A DNA stretch of 64,000 bases from AP-15 sp963700185 (GCA_963700185.1 CAVOWP010000042.1:204577-268576), one strand, 5' to 3'. Positions 34,307 through 44,566 are shown, counted from the stretch's first letter. The notes: generated by a model from the letters alone, not told the origin. Made by a program: numbers and translations.

Positions 34307-35782
34307 TTGGCGTTTTTCGGCGCCCGGGGCGCTTTTCCTGCCGTGTTGCTTACGCTGCTGTTGAGCGCGCCGCTGCCGAGCGGGGCCGAGGCGCCGGAAA
34401 CCCCCTTCGCGGAAGTCTTCTCGCAGCTCGCGGCGCGGCTGGTTGGTGTGGTCGTCAACATTTCAACGACCCAGGCGACCACAGCTGCGCCGGCTAAGAC
34501 GACGCCCGACGCACAAGTGCCGCCAGGATCACCGCTAGACGAATTCTTTCATGATTTCTTCGGCGAGAAGGGAGCACCAGGCGGGCCGAATCCTTCTGCG
34601 CCTCGGGCCTCATCACTCGGTTCTGGGTTCATCATCGATCCGTCGGGGATCGTTGTCACCAACAACCATGTGATCGCCAATGCCGAGCAAATTACCGTGA
34701 CGTTCGCCGATGATACGACGTCACAGGCCGAAGTTATCGGGCGGGACACGGTGACCGATCTCGCCCTTCTCAAAGTCGAGCCGAAAACACCGTTGCCGGC
34801 GGCCACCTGGGGCGATTCTACAAAGGCGAAAGTCGGCGACTGGGTGCTGGCGATCGGCAACCCGTTCGGTCTGGGCGGCTCGGTAACCGCCGGCATCATC
34901 TCCGCCACGGCGCGAGACATCCATTCCGGACCTTACGATGACTTTTTGCAGACGGACGCCTCGATCAACCGCGGCAATTCCGGCGGCCCCATGTTCAATC
35001 TCGCCGGCGAGGTCATCGGCATCAACACGGCGATCTTTTCGCCTTCCGGTGGTTCGATCGGTATCGGATTTGCCATTCCCTCGGCATTGGCCCGGCCGAT
35101 CGTCGAACAGCTGAAAGCGACCGGTAAAGTAGAACGCGGCTGGATCGGCGCGCGTATTCAGCCAGTCACGGATGAGATTGCCGAAGCGGTCGGGCTCGAC
35201 AAGGGCCGCGGCGCGATGATCGCGGCAGTCGATCCATCAAGCCCGGCGGCCCAAGCAAAGCTGCAGCCCGGAGACGTTATCCTCTCTTATGACGGCAAGC
35301 AGATCGATCGCAGCCGACAGTTGCCTCGGCTGGTCGCCGATACGCCGCCCGACACCCCTGTCAAGCTGACGATGTGGCGCGACGGCAAGGAACAGGAGGT
35401 CGATCTCAAGATTGCGGCGTTGAGCCTGAACCGCCCGGCGCCACCTCAGCCGGAACCGGAAAAACCGAAGCTGCCGCCGAGCGTCGACGCTCTCGGCCTC
35501 AAGCTCAGCAAGCTGTCCCCCGAACTGCGCAAACAGTTTTCACTGCCCGATACGGCGAAAGGGGTCGTCATCACCGAGGTCCCGCAGAACAGTCCGGCGG
35601 CCACGCAGGCGTTGCGCCCGGGAGACCTCGTGATCGCCGTGGGACATGAGGCAGTAGCGGCCCCCGAGGAGGTGCAACAGAAAGCCGCCGCCGCCAAAAA
35701 GAACGGACGAAAGAACATACTGGTGCGCGTCGAGCGCGAGGGAAACTCCCGCTTTGTCGCGCTCCCGCTGGAGACTGGCTGA
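34307..35782 (+). CDS. DegP/Do-type periplasmic serine protease, copy 1
   Basis: A 491-residue S1C protease/chaperone for misfolded envelope proteins. Catalytic H121 (VTNNHVI), D151 (TVTDLALLK) and S225 (NRGNSGGPM) are present, followed by two PDZ domains. TTG 34307 is chosen: AAAAGGAG lies seven bases upstream and it gives a clean signal peptide (FPAVLLTLLLSAPLPSGAEA). An ATG five bases earlier at 34302 is in a different frame that stops after 20 codons, so the start is not certain. Confidence 0.85.
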   Translation: MAFFGARGAFPAVLLTLLLSAPLPSGAEAPETPFAEVFSQLAARLVGVVVNISTTQATTAAPAKTTPDAQVPPGSPLDEFFHDFFGEKGAPGGPNPSAPRASSLGSGFIIDPSGIVVTNNHVIANAEQITVTFADDTTSQAEVIGRDTVTDLALLKVEPKTPLPAATWGDSTKAKVGDWVLAIGNPFGLGGSVTAGIISATARDIHSGPYDDFLQTDASINRGNSGGPMFNLAGEVIGINTAIFSPSGGSIGIGFAIPSALARPIVEQLKATGKVERGWIGARIQPVTDEIAEAVGLDKGRGAMIAAVDPSSPAAQAKLQPGDVILSYDGKQIDRSRQLPRLVADTPPDTPVKLTMWRDGKEQEVDLKIAALSLNRPAPPQPEPEKPKLPPSVDALGLKLSKLSPELRKQFSLPDTAKGVVITEVPQNSPAATQALRPGDLVIAVGHEAVAAPEEVQQKAAAAKKNGRKNILVRVEREGNSRFVALPLETG

Positions 35783-35803
35783 GAGAGCGGCGACGGCTGC
35801 CGA

Positions 35804-38800
35804 TCACTCCGCCGCCATCACGTGAGCAGGCAGTGGCGAGCGGAAGCGGGTCAACGACGCGGCTTCTTTTGCTTTCGCCCGGTTCAAATTGGCCTGTTTG
35901 ACATGGCCGAACCCGCGGATTTCGAGGGGCAATGCGGCGAGCTCGACTGCCGTTGGATAGTTGGCCGGGGACAAACGGCCGATGATTTCCTCGAGCACCG
36001 CCTCGTATTCGCCGATCAGGCGGCGCTCGGTTCGACGTTCTTCACTGCGGCCAAATATGTCGAGCGGTGTGCCGCGCAACCACCGGAGCTTTGCCAAAAT
36101 ACGGAAAACGGAAATCATCCAGGGCCCATAGATCCGTTTGCGCAGATGCCCGTTTTCGGAATCGCGGTCGGCAAGCAGCGGCGGAGCCAGATGGAAGTGC
36201 AGCTCGTAGGGTCCCTCGAAACGGTCAGCGACCCGCTTGAGGAAATCAGTCTGCGTGTACAGGCGAGCTACCTCATACTCGTCTTTGTACGCCATCAGCT
36301 TGAACAGGGCGCGCGCGACCGTGTCTGTCAGAACCGTCTCACCCGTGCAATTGGCCTCCGTTTCGCGGATGCGCCTGACAATTGAGGCATAGCGGGCCGC
36401 ATAGGCGGCGTTCTGGTAGTCGGTCAGGAACGCCACGCGGCGATCAATCACTTGATCGAGGGTTTCGGAAAGACGGTGAGTTTCCGGCACCGCGCCGCGC
36501 GGTGTCGCACGCGCCTCGACAAGGGCTGGATCAACCGCGGCGCGCCGTCCCCAGCGGAAGGCGCGTTGGTTGAATTCGACGGCAACTGCATTTAGTTCGA
36601 TCGCCCGCTCAAGAGCGTCAGCAGATAACGGGACCGCTCCGCGTTGGTAGGCAAAGCCGAGCATGAAAAGATTGCTCGCGATCGAATCTCCGAACAGGCT
36701 GGCGGCAACGTGGGTGGCGTCGATGAATTCGGTATTATCCGCTCCGGTCGCCACGGCGATGCTGCGTTGCAGCTCCCGGCTGGGGAAATTGAGATCGGGG
36801 TTCCGAGTGAAATCGCCGGTGATGGTCTCGTGGCTGTTGACGATCGCTCGGCTGTGGCCGGGCTGTAGCTTTGACAACGCATCGGCGCTTGCCGCGACGA
36901 CAAGATCGCACCCCAGAAGCAGGCGCGCGCCGCCGGCGGCGATGCGGACTGCATGGATCTCGTCCGACTTGCGGGCGATCCGCACATGACTGTATACGGC
37001 GCCGCCCTTCTGGGCGAGGCCGGTCATGTCGAGGATCGTGCAGCCCTTTTGTTCGAGATGAGCGGCCATCCCGAGGAGCGCACCAATCGTGACGACGCCG
37101 GTTCCACCAACGCCTGTAACCAGAATGCCGTAGGGTTCTTGGAGATCCGGCTGAGCCGGCTCGGGCAGCGGCGCCAACGCGTCTTCCCCGAGATCGCCAG
37201 CTTTGCGTTGCTTCAGCGCACCGCCGTGCACCGTGACGAAGCTCGGACAGAAACCTTTGACGCAGGAATAGTCCTTGTTGCAGCTCGACTGATCGATTCC
37301 GCGTTTGCGGCCGAACTCGGTCTCGACGGGAACCACCGACAGACAGTTCGACTCATTTGAGCAATCCCCGCAACCCTCGCAGACGAGATCGTTAATAAAG
37401 ACGCGCTTGGCGGGGTCGGGAAAGCGGCCGCGCTTGCGGCGCCGGCGTTTCTCGGCCGCGCAGGTCTGATCGTAGACAATGGCAGTCACGCCCTCGATTT
37501 CGCGCAGCTCACGCTGAACCGCGTCGAGATCGTCGCGATGGCGCACGGCCGCACCCGGTGCAAAATCGACGCCCGGCGCATATTTGTCGGGCTCGTCGGT
37601 GACGACCACGATCCGGCGCACTCCCTCCGCGGCAAGCTGGCGGGTCAGCACCGGCACGGTCAAACCGCCGTCGAGCGGTTGCCCGCCGGTCATCGCCACG
37701 GCGTCGTTGAACAGCAGTTTGTAGGTGATGTTGACCTTGGCGGCGACGGCCGCGCGCACCGCCAGCACACCTGAATGGGCGTAAGTGCCGTCCCCGAGAT
37801 TCGCGAAAATATGGTGCGTTTCGGTGAACGGCGCCTGACCTATCCAGGGCGCCCCTTCCCCACCCATCTGGGTAAAAGTCGCGGTCGACCGGTCCATGAA
37901 TTGGGAGAGGTAATGGCAACCGATGCCCGCCAGCGCGCGGCTGCCCTCCGGGACTTTGGTAGAGGTATTATGTGGGCAGCCCGAGCAGAAATAGGGGGTA
38001 CGGCTGAACGGCACGATATTGCCGCCCAATTGCCGCTCCTTCGCCTCGAGAAAGGCGAGCCGTTCGGCAATCCGCGGCGAAGTATGAAAGCGGGCAATGC
38101 GCTGGGCTATGACGCGGGCGATCTGAGCCGGTGTCAGCTCGCCGTTCGATGGCAATATCCAGTTGCGGTTTTCGTCGAACTTGCCGATGACGCGCGGGCG
38201 AACGTCTTCACGCCAATTATACAGTTGCTCCTTGAACTGATTCTCGATTACGGCGCGTTTCTCCTCGATGACGAGGATTTCCTCGAGCCCCTCAGCAAAA
38301 TGCCGGATGCCCTCGCGTTCGAGGGGCCAGGACATCGCAACCTTGTATAGTCGGAAGCCGATCTCCGCGGCATGCGCGTCGTCAATCCCGAGATCGTCGA
38401 GCGCTTGGCGCACATCAAGGTAGGATTTGCCGGTTGTGATGATGCCAAAGCGAGGCCGGGGGCTGTCGATTACGATGCGGTCCAGCCGATTGGCGCGCGC
38501 GAAAGCCAATGCCGCGTAGAGCTTGTGTTTATGCAGCCTGAATTCCTGATCGAGAGGCTGATCGGGCCAGCGGATATTCAGTCCGCCGGGCGGCATCTCG
38601 AAATCGTCGGGGAGGACTATTTGGGTGCGTTCCGGTCCGATCTCGACCGAGGCCGAACTGTCGACAGTCTCGGCGATCGTCTTGAAGGCTACCCAACACC
38701 CGGAGTAGCGCGACATCGCCCAGCCATGGAGGCCAAGATCGAGGATTTCCTGCACTCCCGACGGGTTTAGTACCGGAATGCAGGCGTCCATAAAGGCGTA

Positions 38801-39283
38801 TTCGGACTGATGCGGCAGAGTCGACGATTTGCAGGTGTGGTCGTCGCCGGCAAGAAGAAGCACCCCGCCATGCGGTGCCGAACCGGCGGCATTCCCATGC
38901 TTTAAGGCGTCCCCACTGCGGTCGACCCCGGGTCCCTTGCCGTACCACAGGGCAAAGACGCCGTCATATTTGGCTCCCGGGAATAAACCGATCTGCTGAC
39001 TGCCCCAAACCGCCGTCGCGCCTAGCTCTTCGTTGATGGCCGGCTGAAAGCGTATGTGGTTGCGCTCGAGAAACCGCCGGGCGCCCCACAGGCCCTGGTC
39101 AAAACCGCCCAAAGGCGAACCGCGATACCCGGAGATGAAACAGGCCGTGTTGAGACCGGCCGCGGCGTCGCGCTGACGCTGCATGATAGGCAAGCGCACC
39201 AGCGCCTGGGTACCGGTCAGATAGACTCGTCCCCTCTCCAGCGCGTACTTGTCGTCGAGGGTGACCGCCGCCAGCGCCATCAC
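35804..39283 (-). CDS. Indolepyruvate ferredoxin oxidoreductase, one-chain
   Basis: A 1159-residue enzyme that converts indolepyruvate (and related arylpyruvates) to the acyl-CoA with reduction of ferredoxin. It joins the alpha-like region (GTQALVRLPIMQRQRDAAAG, then ISGYRGSPLGGFDQ), a TPP-binding region (CSGCPHNTS, GGEGAPWIGQAPF), a cysteine cluster (CEGCGDCSNESNC) and a gamma-like region (GILVTGVGGTGVVTIGALLG). This fusion is common in proteobacteria. The start is ATG 39283 or the adjacent ATG 39280. It is divergent from the D-lactate dehydrogenase-like gene. Confidence 0.92.
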   Translation of the reverse strand: MMALAAVTLDDKYALERGRVYLTGTQALVRLPIMQRQRDAAAGLNTACFISGYRGSPLGGFDQGLWGARRFLERNHIRFQPAINEELGATAVWGSQQIGLFPGAKYDGVFALWYGKGPGVDRSGDALKHGNAAGSAPHGGVLLLAGDDHTCKSSTLPHQSEYAFMDACIPVLNPSGVQEILDLGLHGWAMSRYSGCWVAFKTIAETVDSSASVEIGPERTQIVLPDDFEMPPGGLNIRWPDQPLDQEFRLHKHKLYAALAFARANRLDRIVIDSPRPRFGIITTGKSYLDVRQALDDLGIDDAHAAEIGFRLYKVAMSWPLEREGIRHFAEGLEEILVIEEKRAVIENQFKEQLYNWREDVRPRVIGKFDENRNWILPSNGELTPAQIARVIAQRIARFHTSPRIAERLAFLEAKERQLGGNIVPFSRTPYFCSGCPHNTSTKVPEGSRALAGIGCHYLSQFMDRSTATFTQMGGEGAPWIGQAPFTETHHIFANLGDGTYAHSGVLAVRAAVAAKVNITYKLLFNDAVAMTGGQPLDGGLTVPVLTRQLAAEGVRRIVVVTDEPDKYAPGVDFAPGAAVRHRDDLDAVQRELREIEGVTAIVYDQTCAAEKRRRRKRGRFPDPAKRVFINDLVCEGCGDCSNESNCLSVVPVETEFGRKRGIDQSSCNKDYSCVKGFCPSFVTVHGGALKQRKAGDLGEDALAPLPEPAQPDLQEPYGILVTGVGGTGVVTIGALLGMAAHLEQKGCTILDMTGLAQKGGAVYSHVRIARKSDEIHAVRIAAGGARLLLGCDLVVAASADALSKLQPGHSRAIVNSHETITGDFTRNPDLNFPSRELQRSIAVATGADNTEFIDATHVAASLFGDSIASNLFMLGFAYQRGAVPLSADALERAIELNAVAVEFNQRAFRWGRRAAVDPALVEARATPRGAVPETHRLSETLDQVIDRRVAFLTDYQNAAYAARYASIVRRIRETEANCTGETVLTDTVARALFKLMAYKDEYEVARLYTQTDFLKRVADRFEGPYELHFHLAPPLLADRDSENGHLRKRIYGPWMISVFRILAKLRWLRGTPLDIFGRSEERRTERRLIGEYEAVLEEIIGRLSPANYPTAVELAALPLEIRGFGHVKQANLNRAKAKEAASLTRFRSPLPAHVMAAE

Positions 39284-39572
39284 GACCTCCGAGCCTTGCC
39301 CTTGTGAGGCCCTGGAACTTAGTGCTTCCCCGGAATTTGCTCAATGAGCGCTGCGCTCTTTGGGGAGGAAGGAAACAAATGGCCGCCATTGCCCGATCAC
39401 ACGTTCCGAGAATGATCACGAACCAAGCATCCGCGAAATCACTAGTCCTCGGCGGTGCCGAGGTCGGCACCCTATTATCGCGCCGCAGGCAGCCTAAGGA
39501 TGCTCGTTGCGGCGGCACCCCCCTCGGGAGTAATTGAGCATCGAAACCAACTGATCGAGATCGGTTGCCGGC

Positions 39573-40973
39573 ATGACTGCATCCGCCGCCCTTCGCCATT
39601 CCCCGCTAGATGCATCGCTACTCGCCTCTTTACGCAAGCTGCTCGGTGCTCGGCTTTCCACATCGGCAGCGGTCTGCGCCCAGCACGGCAAAGACGAATC
39701 CTATCATATACCGCACTCCCCCGACGCTGTCGCATTCGCCCACAGCACCGATGAGGTGTCGGCAATCGTCAGGCTCTGCGCCGAATATAAGACGCCTGTC
39801 ATTGCATTCGGCGCCGGGACATCCCTCGAGGGACACGTAGCCGCACTGGAGGGCGGCATATGCATCGACATGTCTGAGATGAACCGTATCTTGCGCGTCA
39901 ACGCGGAAGACCTTGACGCCACTGTCGAGGCAGGCGTCACGCGCAAGCAGCTGAACGAGCACTTACGCGATACGGGGCTTTTTTTTCCGATTGACCCCGG
40001 TGCCGATGCCTCGCTCGGCGGGATGGCTGCGACGCGTGCCTCAGGTACCAATGCGGTCCGATATGGAACTATGCGCGAGAATGTACTGGCGATGACCGTG
40101 GTGCTCGCCGATGGCAGGGTCATTCGGACCGCGCGGCGAGCTCGCAAGTCGGCAGCCGGATATGATTTGACCCGCCTGTTTGTTGGATCAGAGGGCACGC
40201 TCGGGATCATCACCGAGCTGACGGTTCGGCTCTACGGAATTCCCGAAGCTATTTCGGCCGCGGTTTGTGCATTTCCGAATATTGAAGACGCGGTCAACAC
40301 CGTGATCTTGACGATCCAGAGCGGGGTACCCGTTGCACGGATCGAGCTGCTCGATGAAATTCAAATGGCCGCGATCAACAAATATTCGAAGCTCGATCAT
40401 AAGGTGGCGCCCACGCTCTTCTTCGAATTCCACGGCACGCCGAGCGGAGTGGCGGAGCAGGCGGAGACCGTAAAGGCGATTGCCGGCGACTATGGCGGCG
40501 ATGATTTCCGCTGGGCGACGACACCCGAACAACGTTCCAAGCTGTGGCAGGCGCGGCATGACGCTTATTACGCGGCATTGGCGCTTCGCCCCGGGTCCAA
40601 GGGCCTCGCGACCGATGTGTGTGTTCCAATCTCGCGGCTTGCAGAATGCATTGGCGAGACCAAGCAAGACCTCGCGCAATCGCCAATTCCCTATGCTTTG
40701 GTGGGGCATGTCGGGGATGGTAATTTTCACCTCGTCTTTATGCTCGACCCGAATTGCCCGGACGAGTTGGCTGAAGCCAACCGGCTCAACGAGCGCATGG
40801 TCAATCGCGCCCTAGCGATGGAGGGGACCAGCACGGGTGAACATGGGGTCGGTTATGGCAAAATGGATTTCCTGATCGCCGAGCATGGCGAAGCGGTCAG
40901 CGTCATGCGTACGATAAAAATGGCGCTCGATCCCGACGGCATTCTGAACCCCGGCAAGATCATTCGAATCTGA
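39573..40973 (+). CDS. D-lactate dehydrogenase (cytochrome)-like FAD oxidase
   Basis: A 466-residue flavoprotein of the GlcD/Dld superfamily. PVIAFGAGTSLEGHVAALEG and TVEAGVTRKQLNEHLRDTG bind FAD, DPGADASLGGMAATRASGT is the diagnostic central motif, and GHVGDGNFHLVF with TGEHGVGYGKMDFL lies in the substrate half. It probably oxidises D-lactate or another 2-hydroxy acid and passes electrons to a cytochrome. Its closest relatives are eukaryotic-type Dld rather than GlcD. No partner subunit is encoded next to it. Confidence 0.88.
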   Translation: MTASAALRHSPLDASLLASLRKLLGARLSTSAAVCAQHGKDESYHIPHSPDAVAFAHSTDEVSAIVRLCAEYKTPVIAFGAGTSLEGHVAALEGGICIDMSEMNRILRVNAEDLDATVEAGVTRKQLNEHLRDTGLFFPIDPGADASLGGMAATRASGTNAVRYGTMRENVLAMTVVLADGRVIRTARRARKSAAGYDLTRLFVGSEGTLGIITELTVRLYGIPEAISAAVCAFPNIEDAVNTVILTIQSGVPVARIELLDEIQMAAINKYSKLDHKVAPTLFFEFHGTPSGVAEQAETVKAIAGDYGGDDFRWATTPEQRSKLWQARHDAYYAALALRPGSKGLATDVCVPISRLAECIGETKQDLAQSPIPYALVGHVGDGNFHLVFMLDPNCPDELAEANRLNERMVNRALAMEGTSTGEHGVGYGKMDFLIAEHGEAVSVMRTIKMALDPDGILNPGKIIRI

Positions 40974-41180
40974 TCAGGCCACCAAGACGCTGAATGTGGA
41001 TAGGGCGGCTGCAAGAAGAGCTCCGGAACCAAGAATTCCTCTTTCCCGTTAGCCACATAAGCGATAATCTAAAGGTTCCGAATCAAGGGCTCGGGTTTCG
41101 GTGCTCCCGCGCAGTCTGAGCGCGCGCCGCTCAGCTGCGATCGTCACTCTGGCCGTCGATTTAATAGCTCGTGGGATCAA

Positions 41181-41199
41181 CGGTGTCGATTTGACACCG
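41181..41199. promoter_or_regulatory. Inverted repeat upstream of the HTH gene
   Basis: CGGTGTC, 5 bases, GACACCG: a perfect 7-bp dyad. A TTGACA (41191-41196) overlaps its right arm, but no good -10 box follows at the normal distance. It fits an operator or a small hairpin. The rest of the 290-base gap from 40974 holds no gene I can support. Confidence 0.35.
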
Positions 41200-41263
41200 C
41201 TCGTAGCTTCACGAGACGCTAACCAACAACATACAACAAGCGCTGTAGAAAAAGGTTCGTGAT

Positions 41264-42206
41264 ATGGAGAGATCAAGTAAAAGAGGGAAAATCCCCCAAC
41301 AGGACTGGCCCTCGATCATCAAGAGATATGAAGCCGGTGAAACTTTGACGAGCATAGCTCGTACCTATGACTGCTCGCCGCCAGCAATCAGCTACATCTT
41401 GACCCGAAGCCGCGCGCGCGACGCGACTGTGGGCGGTACAAATGGGACGCCGGAAAGCGGCGAAGCGGCGGCGCTCCCATCCGCGGCGGAGGCCTCCGAT
41501 CCAATAGATGGCTCGATTCCGGAAATGGTGTCCGCCGGACCGGGTTCCCCGTCGAATGCGACGGCAGGGGTGTCGGAAATAGGAGCGGAAGTCGCCATGA
41601 CGGAAATTTTGAGCCGTCCAGCCGACCGCGATCTCGAACTCCCGGCGCATGCCGCTCTGTCAGAAACCGGGAATATGCCAGACGCGCTCGGCACAGCCGC
41701 TCCGCAGCCCCAACTTGTGGAGGCTCGTCGCACGCTTCACCTCTCGCTGTCGCAAAACAATCCTCAACCAATGGAAACCCCGCACCATGACGGACACGTC
41801 GCCGATATGAGCGACGCTTCGGCGGTTACGACCGTGGGGGACCAACAAAAAGGGTTCGCCCAACACCCGACCCAGCATCACCCCGCTCCCAATCCGGCGG
41901 CCAATAACGGCGGAGCTGCTCGCTCAGCGGCCGAGTCGCACAAAAGAGATGGCGGCGCCTTCATCGATCGAGCGTTGCGCGAACGAGTTCGATAGCGACA
42001 TCTCGGCGTTCCTCGCTGCATTCGATGCCGCGTTAGCGGAGGATACGATGGAGAGCCGTGCCGAGCTTCGAGAGGCGACGGATCGCTTGCTGCGCGCGGG
42101 CGCCCGCACACGTATCGAACTGGAGCGTCTCGAGGCTCGCCTGCCGTTATCGGCACGGGACCGCAGTGGGTACGGGTACTCGCCTCCCACTTGGCGTGCG
42201 CGCTGA
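41264..42206 (+). pseudogene. HTH-domain protein split by a one-base frameshift
   Basis: The first 55 residues form a helix-turn-helix like a resolvase-type DNA-binding tail: PQQDWPSIIKRYEAGETLTS, then IARTYDCSPPAISYILTRS. A long disordered Pro/Ala/Ser region follows, and the first frame stops at 41995 just after FIDRALRERVR. The next frame continues with SDISAFLAAFDAALAED and LREATDRLLRAGARTRIEL, a helical tail. Dropping one T of the TT near 41980 joins the two as RERV-DSDISAFL. The second part alone could start at ATG 41949, so two overlapping genes remain possible. Confidence 0.6.
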
Positions 42207-42248
42207 ACCGGTCGACCGCTCTAGTCCGATCGTGGATTATCGCCCCGC

Positions 42249-42283
42249 CCCCTCCTCTGGAGCGAAACCGTTCAGAGGAGGGG
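42249..42283. terminator. Hairpin between convergent genes
   Basis: CCCCTCCTCTG (42249-42259) and CAGAGGAGGGG (42273-42283) form a perfect 11-bp stem with a 13-base loop. It sits between the HTH gene and the second DegP gene, which converge. There is no T-run, so it may act in both directions as an RNA-end stabiliser more than as a classical terminator. Confidence 0.55.
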
Positions 42284-42306
42284 CTGCAGGACGAGTGCGT
42301 AACGGT

Positions 42307-43911
42307 TCAGCCCTGATTTGTGCTCAGGTTAATACCGACATACTGCGTCACCCCGCGGCGATTGAGCAGTAGGAGCGCGCTCTTTTTTGGCGAGGCAGCG
42401 GCTTCCTTCAGTTTCGCTGCTGCTTCTTGTGGAGTCTCGACCGGCTGCTGGTTGATCGCAACTACGACGTCCCCGTCGCTCAACCCCACATCGGCGGCAA
42501 CGCTACCGGGGTCGACCCGGGTGATCACCACCCCCTGCACTTCTTTTCCAGTGTGCAGCTCGCGCCGGAGCTGGCTGTCTAGCGGCGCGAGATGCATCCC
42601 CAACGCGTCCGCGCGAGCTGAATCGTCCTGCTCCCGGCCACCTGTAGCCGAGGCCACCTGCTCGTTGTTGGTGGGGAGTTCACCCAGGGTCGCCTGAAGC
42701 TCGACCGTCTGGCCGTTGCGCCAAACTTTCATCTTCGCAGCAGTGTCGGGTGCGGTCTCGGCCACCAGCCGCGGCAGATCGCGAAGGTGACTCACTTCGT
42801 TGCCGTTGAACATCAAGATCACGTCGCCCTGCTTCAGGCCGGCCTTTGCTCCGGGGCTGTCCGAAGTGACGACAGCAACCAGCGCTCCGTGCTCGCCCTG
42901 CAATCCTAAGCTCGCGGCTATCGCCGGCGTCACTTCCTGGATTTGCACACCGAGCCAGCCGCGGCTCACCTTGCCATGCTCCTCCAGTTGGGCGACCACG
43001 GTTTTTGCCAGGTTGGACGGTACGGCGAAACCGATCCCGACACTGCCGCCATTGGGCGAATAGATCGCGGTATTGATGCCGATTACCTGGCCGTCCAGAT
43101 TGAACGTCGGACCGCCCGAATTCCCGCGGTTTATTGGCGCATCGATCTGCAAGAAATCGTCGAACGGGCCGGAATGGATATCCCGTCCCCGCGCCGAAAT
43201 GATGCCGGTGGTTACAGTCCCGCCGAGCCCAAAGGGATTGCCGACCGCCATGACCCAGTCGCCGACCTGAGCCTTGCTGCTGTCGCCGAACGTCACATAG
43301 GGCAGCGGCTTGTCGGCTTTGATCTTTAGAAGCGCGATATCGGTCTTGGAATCGCGGCCAATGATTTTCGCCGGGTACTTGCTGTCATCCTGCAAAGTTA
43401 CTTCGACCTTGCTGGCGTCGCCGACGACATGGCTGTTCGTCACCACATAGCCGGAGGGATCGATGATGAACCCGGAACCGAGGGCGATCCGGTGAGCCTG
43501 TCCACCCGGCATTTGCGGAAAGACGTGCCGCTGACCATTTGGGTTCTGTTGATCGAAAAAGCGGCGCAGGTACTCGTCGAATGGCGAGTTGCGGAAGTCG
43601 GGTGATGTTCCCTCATCAGGCTCTTCGCCCGTTGCATCGGACGCGGCGCTCTGCGTCACCGATATGTTCACCACTGCCGGGGATACCTTTTTGACCAGCG
43701 GTGCGAAGCTCTGATGCTGCATCAGCGCCATCGGAGAGGTCATCGTCTCTGCGGCGGCGTTTCCAGCTGGAGGCGGGTTGTTCGCATCCGCCGGGTTTTC
43801 GGCCCATACCAAGGGCGAGAGCGCGAGGGTTGCGCCCAGTCCGAACCCGAGCGCCGTCGCGCGGCTCTTGTGCAGCCAGGGCCGGCGCCCATTGTCTTCT
43901 CTGACTTCCAC
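42307..43911 (-). CDS. DegP/Do-type periplasmic serine protease, copy 2
   Basis: A 534-residue paralogue. Catalytic H161 (VTNSHVV), D191 (SKTDIALLK) and S265 (NRGNSGGPT) with two PDZ domains after it; GGREQDDSARADALG links the two PDZs. GTG 43911 is chosen because AGGAGG lies eight bases upstream. A TTG at 43914 is also possible. The start gives a signal-like segment (ALGFGLGATLALSPLVWA). The frame extends 70 more codons upstream without protein character. The lipoprotein gene lies upstream in the same direction. Confidence 0.9.
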   Translation of the reverse strand: MEVREDNGRRPWLHKSRATALGFGLGATLALSPLVWAENPADANNPPPAGNAAAETMTSPMALMQHQSFAPLVKKVSPAVVNISVTQSAASDATGEEPDEGTSPDFRNSPFDEYLRRFFDQQNPNGQRHVFPQMPGGQAHRIALGSGFIIDPSGYVVTNSHVVGDASKVEVTLQDDSKYPAKIIGRDSKTDIALLKIKADKPLPYVTFGDSSKAQVGDWVMAVGNPFGLGGTVTTGIISARGRDIHSGPFDDFLQIDAPINRGNSGGPTFNLDGQVIGINTAIYSPNGGSVGIGFAVPSNLAKTVVAQLEEHGKVSRGWLGVQIQEVTPAIAASLGLQGEHGALVAVVTSDSPGAKAGLKQGDVILMFNGNEVSHLRDLPRLVAETAPDTAAKMKVWRNGQTVELQATLGELPTNNEQVASATGGREQDDSARADALGMHLAPLDSQLRRELHTGKEVQGVVITRVDPGSVAADVGLSDGDVVVAINQQPVETPQEAAAKLKEAAASPKKSALLLLNRRGVTQYVGINLSTNQG

Positions 43912-44068
43912 CAATTGGTCCTCCTGTTCTCCGGGAGATGCCCGGCGGGCCGCGAACTGCAACCAGCGAGGGCGGATCGCCGGAGAATTGGGTGTGCCGG
44001 GTGACAGGCGGCTTTCAGGGGAATTAATTCGCTGTAACCTCGCTACGAAACCGATTTGCCACAGCCCT

Positions 44069-44566
44069 CTACGGCTCGGCGACAGCCAGGAACGGGTAGT
44101 GTGAAATTTCCGCTTGTGCAAGAGTGGGCGGAATAATCAGAACGTAAAACGTATCACGACTAAAGTCCCGCCCCGTTTCTACCCAGCTCCGCAGCGATAA
44201 AATCTTCACATAGGCTTGCTGTCTCGGGACGAGCGCCATGTCTCGGAATTGAAAGAGGTCGTGGCCGTAACTCTCGACCGAGACTTGGTAAAGCCCGGCG
44301 GGAACATCGCGGTAGAACGCGTAGCCTTGGTCGGAAATACCGACGATCACGCCGTTCATGTAAATGTATGGTCGCCCCTTGCTTTCAGTCGGGTCGTAAA
44401 TCCGGTAAAACCAGACACGCGCACTTCCCGGCGGAATCGGGGGCAAATCGACGGCCGAGACCGGCGGGAGCCCAGAGCAACTGGCCAAGAGGGCCAAGAG
44501 AAGCAGTACAACCCCGGTGTATCCTCTGAGCCACATGGATGCGGCAGCAGCGCGTTTTCTGGACAT
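44069..44566 (-). CDS. DUF2846-like lipoprotein
   Basis: A 165-residue lipoprotein. The signal is GYTGVVLLLLALLASC with lipobox LASC and C30 as the lipidated residue. The mature part has ARVWFYRIYDPTESKGRPYI and DVPAGLYQVSVESYGHD, as in small DUF2846-type envelope proteins. It lies upstream of the second degP gene on the same strand and may share its regulation. Function is not known. Confidence 0.7.
   Translation of the reverse strand: MSRKRAAAASMWLRGYTGVVLLLLALLASCSGLPPVSAVDLPPIPPGSARVWFYRIYDPTESKGRPYIYMNGVIVGISDQGYAFYRDVPAGLYQVSVESYGHDLFQFRDMALVPRQQAYVKILSLRSWVETGRDFSRDTFYVLIIPPTLAQAEISHYPFLAVAEP

Noticed and set aside
37509..37919. Minus-strand second frame inside the indolepyruvate oxidoreductase
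   Set aside because: It is an alternative frame of a long intact gene with conserved motifs throughout.
41049..41276. Minus-strand 75-codon frame upstream of the HTH gene
   Set aside because: No ribosome site and no protein-like pattern; it covers the inverted repeat region.
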